Shown here in pieces: positions 19,201 through 28,200 of a DNA stretch of 64,000 nucleotides. This DNA comes from Moritella sp. GTDB taxonomy: Bacteria > Pseudomonadota > Gammaproteobacteria > Enterobacterales > Moritellaceae. The stretch's first letter is position 1. Every line of letters starts with the position of its first letter. Under the pieces are notes generated by a model. It ran no database searches. It was not told the DNA's origin and saw only the letters and a program-made list of their open reading frames with translations. The translations under genes were made by a program, and so were the position numbers. The DNA lies in contig NZ_JABSQR010000020.1 in NCBI RefSeq assembly GCF_013215705.1, positions 1 to 64,000 on the forward strand. The letters run 5' to 3'.

Positions 19201-22200
19201 TTAAAGCAACCTAAGACTTTCTCTTATCATGCCTTATCATCAAGTGTCGAAGATAATATAATAGCGAATGTGGGTGAAATATTATTAACTGAGTTTGGTT
19301 CATTAACCGTATTGAATCAAAATGGATATGCTGCTTGGTCTTTTGAAGCCAATCCTCGTCCACAAGCCGATTTGATCAGCTTTAATATCTCGAATGCTGA
19401 AAATGTCACGGAAAAAACGATCAGCTTAGTTGATATTAATAAGCAGCCAAGGATTATTACCAGTTATGTCGCGTTAAGTGATCCGAGTAAACCGCTTGCT
19501 ACTTTGTCAATTTCGGATAATAGCTTTACTGAAGACAGTGGTAAAATTGCAATAACGGCAAGACTTTCAGAACCTGCTACGCAAGCGACCCGCGTTTATT
19601 TTAATATAAATACGGCAAGTTCAAATGAGCCATCAAATATAGCGCTAAAACTGAAAGATAAAACTAAAGGTTATGCGCTCGAAGTGGCGGATGAAAGTGT
19701 GCTATTAAGGGGGGAAGACAGTGCAGGCATAACTTTAGAAATGTGGCTATATCCAAAAATAAGTAATAGCCAGCAAGGGTTATTCGTTGGTGACAACAAT
19801 AATGAAGAAAGTAATTTATTGACGATAAAGAATAAGGTTTTGACCTCATTCAATGGTTTCACCTTTGATTTACCTGATAGTGTGATAAAAAAACAGTGGT
19901 TTCATATCGCTTATACGTCTTCAGCTCTAGGTGAAGTGTGGTATGTAAATGGAGAGAAAGTTGCAACAAACAATGCCAATGTTATTGCCTCTATTCCGAC
20001 TCATTTACGCGCGATTGGTCGGGCTAAAAATAAAACTGAGTATTTTTCAGGGGAAATAGATGAAGTCCGTATTTGGACTCAACCTCGAACTGATATGCAG
20101 ATCCGCAGCAGTTATTCAATTACATTACCTACTGCTGGTTTGAATGACGATTATCCATCATTAAGTGGTTTGTGGCATTTTAACCAATTGAGTTTAGCTA
20201 ATATAGGTAATGAAAATACTCAATCGACATTGGTAAATAGCCAGGGAGACGAATTAGATCTCGAAGATCCGGTTGTAAAACAAGAGGTTTGGTTGGTTAA
20301 ACAAAGTGCACAGGAAGGGGATGACTATGAAATGCTTACGGGTTTTGTCACTCGTTCAAGCAATTTATTTAATCTTGAAACTGTTAGCCGAGGCCGGCTG
20401 TTCACCATTGCTGATTTTAATGGTGACAACTTACCTGATGCAGTGATTATGGATGATTCAGGTCAGCTTTATTTACATCTTAATTTAAATAAAAAAATTA
20501 ATCAGAACCCTCAATTCCAGATAAAACCACTTAATTTAATATTGAAAAATACGGTATCAATGACGGCTGGCGATGTAGATCAAGATGGGGACGTCGATCT
20601 GATTTTAGGTACTAGTGATGGTCTCTTATATCAGCTAACAAATACGGGCGATTTGAAACAACCGAAATTTTTACAGGCTCATAGCCTTTATCAAAAAGGT
20701 AGTCAGCCAGAGCTAACGAGTATGTTGTCTCCAACGCTCGTTGATTTGAATAATGATGGTAAATTAGAACTCGTTGTAATAAGTAATGAAGGGAAAACAG
20801 TCCATTTTTCTATTGAGAAAGGTTTAGCAAACGCTGAGGGAAAAGGGTATAGCGTATTGACTCGTAGTCATACAAGTCTTCTCAATTTACCTAAGTTGAC
20901 ACAGATGGAACAAGGCTATTTTATTCAATTTGTTGATTTGGATAATGATGGTGATAAAGATGCAGTCATTGATTATATCGGTAATAAACCGGGGCAGTTA
21001 CCAGGGGGACTGAAGTATTTTGAAAATTACGGAAATGCGGAACAGCCTTATTATGTAGCGGCTCCCCACAGTAATATTGCCAATTATCTGAGACATCTTG
21101 ATACAGATATAGGTGGTGATAACATAACGATGCAGCATGCTTATGACCAAGTTGAGCTCTATCAATTTTTTGATTGGGACGGAGATGGCGATGATGATTT
21201 GTTCCAAAGTAATCATCAGGGTGTGATTAGTTTGAAGGAAACACAGGGCTTTTCTTTTGTCACCATTGACGAGGGAAATTCGGAAGCGAATATCCTCATT
21301 AAGCTTAAAGATGATCAACGCGCAGAGCCTCTTGAATTTATTCAACTACAAATTGTCGAAGGTAATGTCAATCAAGCTGATTATTATACTAAAACGGGCA
21401 GTGACTTAGTTCGTATTGATATTAAAGATAATGACCAAGTGGGTCTGGTCGTGAAGCGGGGAAATAATTCGGTTCTCACACTTAATGATCCAAATGTGCG
21501 TATTGAAGTATCTGAGACAGAGACTCGATCTAAGCTTTATAAGGTCCATTTAGCGAGCCAGCCAAATAATGTCGTGAAAGTCAAAATTGCGACGACGGCT
21601 CCTGAGCTCGGTGGATTAGTGAGTAAAGTCGAAGGAGAAGGCTTTAAAGATACAATTTCCTTTAAGTTTAATCCTGAAGGCGATAATTGGAACACCGATC
21701 AGTTATTTTGGGTTAAAGGTGTTGATGACTTAGTTGACGATGAATCTACACTCTTTAGTTATTTGTTTATTACTAAGAGTGAAGATATAAATTATGATAA
21801 TTTGGCAAATGTGCTACCAGCAACAGGAATTGAGAATAATGATCACGCTGCGATAAATGTCCGTTTTTCAAGTTTACCAACGGCTGCGATAGCACCGGGT
21901 AGCATACATGCTACAGAAGGAGAAATTAACGCTGTTGAGGTTCGTTTAACGAGTAAACCGACTCAGGCCGTGAAGGTGTCACTGGTGCCAGAAGATAACC
22001 AGTTAACCTTCTTTCCGCAACGACGTATTATAAAAATGGTTGATGTTGATGCTGTGAGTCGTCAGGTCAAAACTATCATGGCTCGTAGCGATAAGGCATG
22101 TACTGACACAAAAGGAGTTTATGGAACCTTATGTTGGAAGTCGAATGGCGATTATACCTATCAGCAAGAAACCGTCGTTGAAGAGGGGCAAGCTAATGAG

Positions 22201-25200
22201 AATTTCTCTTATGTGATTGATAATGGTTATGGTCGTTTATCAAGTGATAGTCTCAGTATTACATTGATGAATACTGAAGATAAGCAGCAGAATGATCCTG
22301 TTATATTAAGTAAAAGTGGTAATTTATTTTTTAATGCTAATTCGTTAGCTGGGCAGTCAATTGATTTAATATTTACTCCAGAAAATTGGGATTTAACTCG
22401 AACTGTTGCGGTGGCTGCTGTTGATGATGATATTGTGGAATATAATCATATTCGACATATTGAACTATTACTGACAGATCCTCAGCAAATGATTCAGGGG
22501 AATTATGGTCAGATAAAGTGGAATAGTGATGGTAGTTATCAGTATCGTTTGTCTAGGGACCTGTCTGAGAGTGTCTATCAGGAACAACGGCTTTATTTTA
22601 CCCAAATTGATAACAAACAATCTCACACATTGGATATAGCAATCGTTAGCACAGTTAATGAAAGTGGTGTCGATATAGCTGTTCATTCTTGTATAGATCG
22701 TGAAAATTATAAGTCAGATCGCGATTGTTTCAAGAGTCTTGATAATGTCAAAGAGCAAACGTTTACAGGCACCACGGGTGGGCGACTATCTGGCATGAGC
22801 AGTGATTTATTGGACCCGGTCTATCAAATGACAACGACGCTACCATTGGTCGTGAATATTGAAGATAATGATAAACCGATTGTGCGTGCGGGTGTGGATC
22901 TTAATGCGGGTGAAAACACTCATCCCGGTTATTTTACTTTCAGTGTACTGGAAAATGTAGGCTACCCGGGTGGTTTGCCGGTTAACTATACACTTTATGG
23001 GTATAACTCTTCGGACTCACATGGCGCAACAGCAGAATCTAAGCCACCAAAAGGCAGCGATGTATTGGCCGATCCCGGCCCTGATTTTCAAGGTTATGAT
23101 ACGTTAATGTCAGGTACTCTTTATATACCGGAAGATAAAAAACGGGTTAGTTTCCCTATTTTTCCGATTGATGATCTAACACCGGAAGAGTCTTTAGCTG
23201 CACGCTATGAGAAAGTAGTCGTCGTGATTAATCCACCAGTATCGAATGAAGATAATCCTGAGCATGCTGATCAATATCGCTTAGATTTGGTACATCCAGA
23301 GACACATAAAGCTGCTGTTCGTATTTTAGATAATGAAGATATCGGTCTGAAAATTGTCATGCCAGAAGGCGGTCTAACTGTAGAAGAAGGGCGATATAAC
23401 GGATTTAGGGTTGGCTTAAAATCTCAGCCACAGACTGACGTGAAATTAGCATTTTACTACGAGGATGTCCGTTATCAAAATCAGCGTGATCGTACCTTTA
23501 TGAATATTGAACCGATTGTATTTAGTACAAATAATTGGAATCAGTGGCAGACGGTAGATATTCACTTGTTTAATAATTTGATCAGTAATGATGATGCGTT
23601 AGCGCCACGTTATAGCAATATTTATTTCACATTGCTTGATGAAAGTAATGCCTGTCAGCAGGATTATGCCAATCCTTCTGAGTGTGAACCTTTTTACAAT
23701 ACCATGAAGGGGGCGCTGAATTTAACCAGTCCGACAGACGTTGAAGGCAAAGACGCACTCGTCATCGAAGGCGCAGTCAGTTTTTCTGGTGCGACCTCTG
23801 CCAAAGGAGATTATGGAACAGTTTCATTAACGACAATAAAGGGCAGTAAAGATTATTTAGGTGATTTTATTTATCGTATTTCTGATGGGAAATTTGGCAG
23901 TTCAGATTCTCAACAGGCCATACTTACCGCTATTGCAAAAGCTTCTATTGGTAAGATTTATGATGTATTCGAGTATCAGATCGCTCGAAATAAAAACGAT
24001 ACGCTAACACAAAAATTAGCTGTTGAGATTAGTGCCGTAAATCAAGCTGTACTTACTTCAGTCCCTTCATCTACAGCAACAATCATTTTTCCCGATGGAG
24101 ATAATGGTACATTAACATTTGATTTAGCTAAAAATAGTTATAGATATACATTAAACACTGATAGTAGTGATTACACGCAATCACATTGGACTTTTTCTGA
24201 CTCATTTATTTACAGCTTAGGCAATAATGATAGTGAAGGTGAGATCGTTGAGAACTTCGCATTTAATGTTGATTTAACTAAGCATACGGCTACGTCTGCA
24301 GGAAAAACATTATCGGCACAGGTGAATGGTTATAGTCCAGGCGTTTGTGATAGTGAAAATAATTTAACTGTTTGTATTGATGGTGAAGGAGCACCATATA
24401 TTACCGGGCAGATAATATCTTCGACGCTAGATACAGGTTCAGAATTAGAAGAAAATATTCGAATCGACGTAAGCCAGTATGGCCGAACATATGTGCTACC
24501 TAAAGTAACCAATATGTCATTACGTGATCTGGATGATAAGGATCTCTGGGTTGGAAAGGGATTACTCACGACAAATCCATTATTTACAGCAAATCCACTT
24601 AATTCAGTAGCAAGTTTAATCGCTGTGGATAATGAGATTAATTTGGCTGGTCAGTATGGTGAATTAATACTGAGTCAAGATGCGAGTTATATTTATACGC
24701 TAGATGAAACCCTAATTAAGGCTGGGCTTGATAATATTGATGAGCGCACCGTCACTGAACGCTTTAATTATATACTCAATAATCATTCTGACAATGTACT
24801 GGCACTGACTGTCACCTATAAGCAGTCTGGTGGTGCTAGTCAGGTGCAGGTGCAGGTTGATAGTGAGCTGTTATCTTCTGTTGAAGGTAAAAAACTGCAG
24901 TTCAGTGGTAAGCTTTTGGATAAAGACAGCAGCATTAAACTCGTTCGAGCCGGGCAGGCGACTAGCAGTGTTTATTTACAGGAGGCCGCGTTAGATCCTA
25001 TCGAAATTGCTCAAGGAATATCGGAAGTTTTAGGATTCCTTCAGGAGCGTTTGTATGATACCAGCGTGCCTTTACTCGGGCGATTAGGGGGAGGTCCAAC
25101 AGGACTTACATCTGGTGATGCTAGTCATGCGAATATACCGAGCTTTTCTGAGCGAATCCAAGATATTGTAGTGAGTGAATTACTCAAACAACCACATTTA

Positions 25201-28200
25201 ACGACGACAGAGATACAGAAGATATTCACTAAAGCATTACAAGCCACTTTTGGTTATTATCATATTCCAGTGCAGATCTTAAAGTTTGATAATGAAAAAC
25301 TCATGCTAAAACTTTCCTTTACTGCCGGGTTTAGTGCTCAGACAGATGAATTTGTGACAGACTGGGGAATGCCGGGAATGGGACACTTTACTGGAGCCGC
25401 AAGAGGCACATTTAAATTTACGTCGGATCTGGTGTTTGGCATTAAGTTCGATCGTAATAAAAAAGATACAGGTGATCAGAAAGCAGCAAGGCCTAGCATA
25501 TTTATTGTAACAGACCGTGCTGCGCTGGATAGGTTGCTTGGTAGTCCGGTATCTGAACCTGTTGAGCTTTATTCATTACAAACTTGGGAAGGAATATCGA
25601 TTGCCTCTAATGGTATTATTTTTATTAATCAGCAGGGAAATATTCCAGGTATAAACAGTAAACCAGCAAAACCTGAAAATATGGCTTCTATTAATGCTGA
25701 TCTGAAGAAGAAGAAGATTGAGGTTTATTGGCAATGGAAACGGGTTAATCCAAGACACAGCGATCCTTATCAAGATAAGCCGATATATGATTTTAGTGTT
25801 ATAGAGGGCATAGTAAAAACATTATTGAGTGAGGAAGATGTGATATATGGTAAAGACAGTCATGATGCGCCCTTTATTGAAATATCACTCAAGCAACCTG
25901 AGTCAATAGGACCGAATAAGAATGTAGCTATTATTATTAGTAATGAAGTGGATCCGGATCATAATATCAATAAGGCTTCGACTAATCAGGAAAGGCAAAA
26001 TATTGTAGCGGTATTGGATTATTTGTCGACGCTTAAGGACGGATTGCAGTTTAAAAAACGGTCCATTAAAGCGACCGATTTTAATGATAAGGATAACAAT
26101 CGAGGCTCTCAAGCACTGAATTTTAATTTTAATATTAATGTTATTGAAGCCATTGATTCAACATTATTTGGACCAAGGAATAGCACATTTACCGCAGATA
26201 TTATCGTTAGTGAGATAAAACCTGCAGTAGAGCTCAAGACTGATAGAACCTTAGTCATGCTGTCAACTACGCATAAAGACCCAAGTGTCATTTTGAAAAC
26301 AAGTTGTAAAAAAACAGCGGATAATCGCTGTAAACCTGAAAAATTAAACATTAAAGCACCTTGGTTGAATGCACTGACAGGTACGACTAAATCGGTCCCG
26401 AGTGATATGAATGTATTCAAGAAGAAATCAGTCTGGTCTGATACGCTGAAACTTGAGGATGGTGATCTGAAAGTGATAGGTACCTTAAAGAAAACAGGCA
26501 ATGACTATCATATTGAATGGACATGGGAGTTTTCATCACTTTCGGCTGAAAATGTGGCCTTTAAGGGTAAAGATAAATTAAAAAACATTGATGATATTCA
26601 ATTAAAAGGTGCCGGCGACACTCAGTGGACAATCGTTCAGTACACGCTTTCTAAGTATAGAATGATGTTTTTTAAATCAGAAAATACAGATACGCCTAGC
26701 GTTGATACGGTAAGTAAATTATCTCTTAGTTTATCTTCGGCGCTCGATTTTAGCGGTGATATGCAGTTATTTATTGCGAGTGTAAGTATTAGTCAGGCGC
26801 CAATGCAACCGGCAAATGTGAGTGATACAGGGCAGACATCTCCTGCTAAAGTATTTAAAACACTGGTTGGTAACTATGAGGACCGTGATCAAGTTGCTGA
26901 AATCACTGATGCTAATGTAGACGTCAATTTAGCCGCTTATATTGTTGGTCAATACGGGGTCTTATCTCTAACTAAACAGGGTGATTATAACTATTATTTA
27001 AAACGTGATGTTTCTGAGTCTAGCTATATCTTGAATTGTCGTGATTGGGAAGTTAAGCCGCCAACAACAGAGCAAGAGGCAGCAGATAAAGTACTGTGTA
27101 AAGATTTAGTGAAAAGTGAATTTATTTCAATGACGGAGGAAGAACAAAAAGAAGATCAGTATAAATATAAAATTAAAGCCCTGTTTCAAGGATATAAAAT
27201 TTATTGTACGGACGAAGAAAAAGTAAGTGAAGGGCAAGATTGTAAAGTACATAGCCCTAATATTCTGATGACGAAAACGACAGAAGATGATCTTAAGCTC
27301 AAAGGTGTAGCGTCATTAGAAAATGCAATTGATATTATGGGAGAGGGGATACCGAACTGGGAAACCTCGTCAAACTTGTCAAATAAATCAACATTGAATG
27401 AATTTTATAATCGAATTATTGCGAGATCGACTGAAGATACGACTGAAGATACGACTTATGGTATAACTCAACTGCAAGATGACTTCTTTATTTCGACTCA
27501 AAACGACCTTACTTTCCGTAAATTGAGTTTAATGATTCGGGGTCAAAATAAACTTATGGTCAGTTTCGATGATAAGCTAGAAATGACATATATCGGTAGT
27601 TTCAATGATGGTGTGAATGGTTGGACGGGTGATAATTTATCAACTTTAGAACCTGGTATCGGCGCGATGATAAAAGCAGGTCCAGGATTGATTCAGCCGA
27701 TGGCAAAAGCAAACTTATTTGCTGAGTGGGCTCTTGAAAGTACCAATGGGATACTTTATTGGACTGAAATCCGCAAGGAAAAACAGAGTGTTGTCAAATT
27801 CACACTGGGTGGTGATGCGGCGCTCTATGCGCAAATAGATACCGCAATGGGTAATAATAATGGGGATAGAGTTGGGGGGGATATTGATTTTCCTTTACCT
27901 TCTGTTATTGCCAATTTAGGATTAACAGCACGTTATTCTGGCACAGGTCTATTTTCTAATGTATCGAGCCGAGGCGGTGAGTTTATCTTTGGAATTTATA
28001 ATCTAGGCCTTGATCTTGGTTCTTTATTATCGGATCAATTAGTGGAACCACTCTCGCATGTGGCGACTGAAATGGCACCAATACGACCGATTGCGAATGC
28101 GTTAACTGCAGATATGAAGTTGTTTTCAAAGCTTAGCCTTCAACATGTATTTGATTCAAATAATGATGGTAAGGTAACAGTACTGGAAATACCCACGCCA

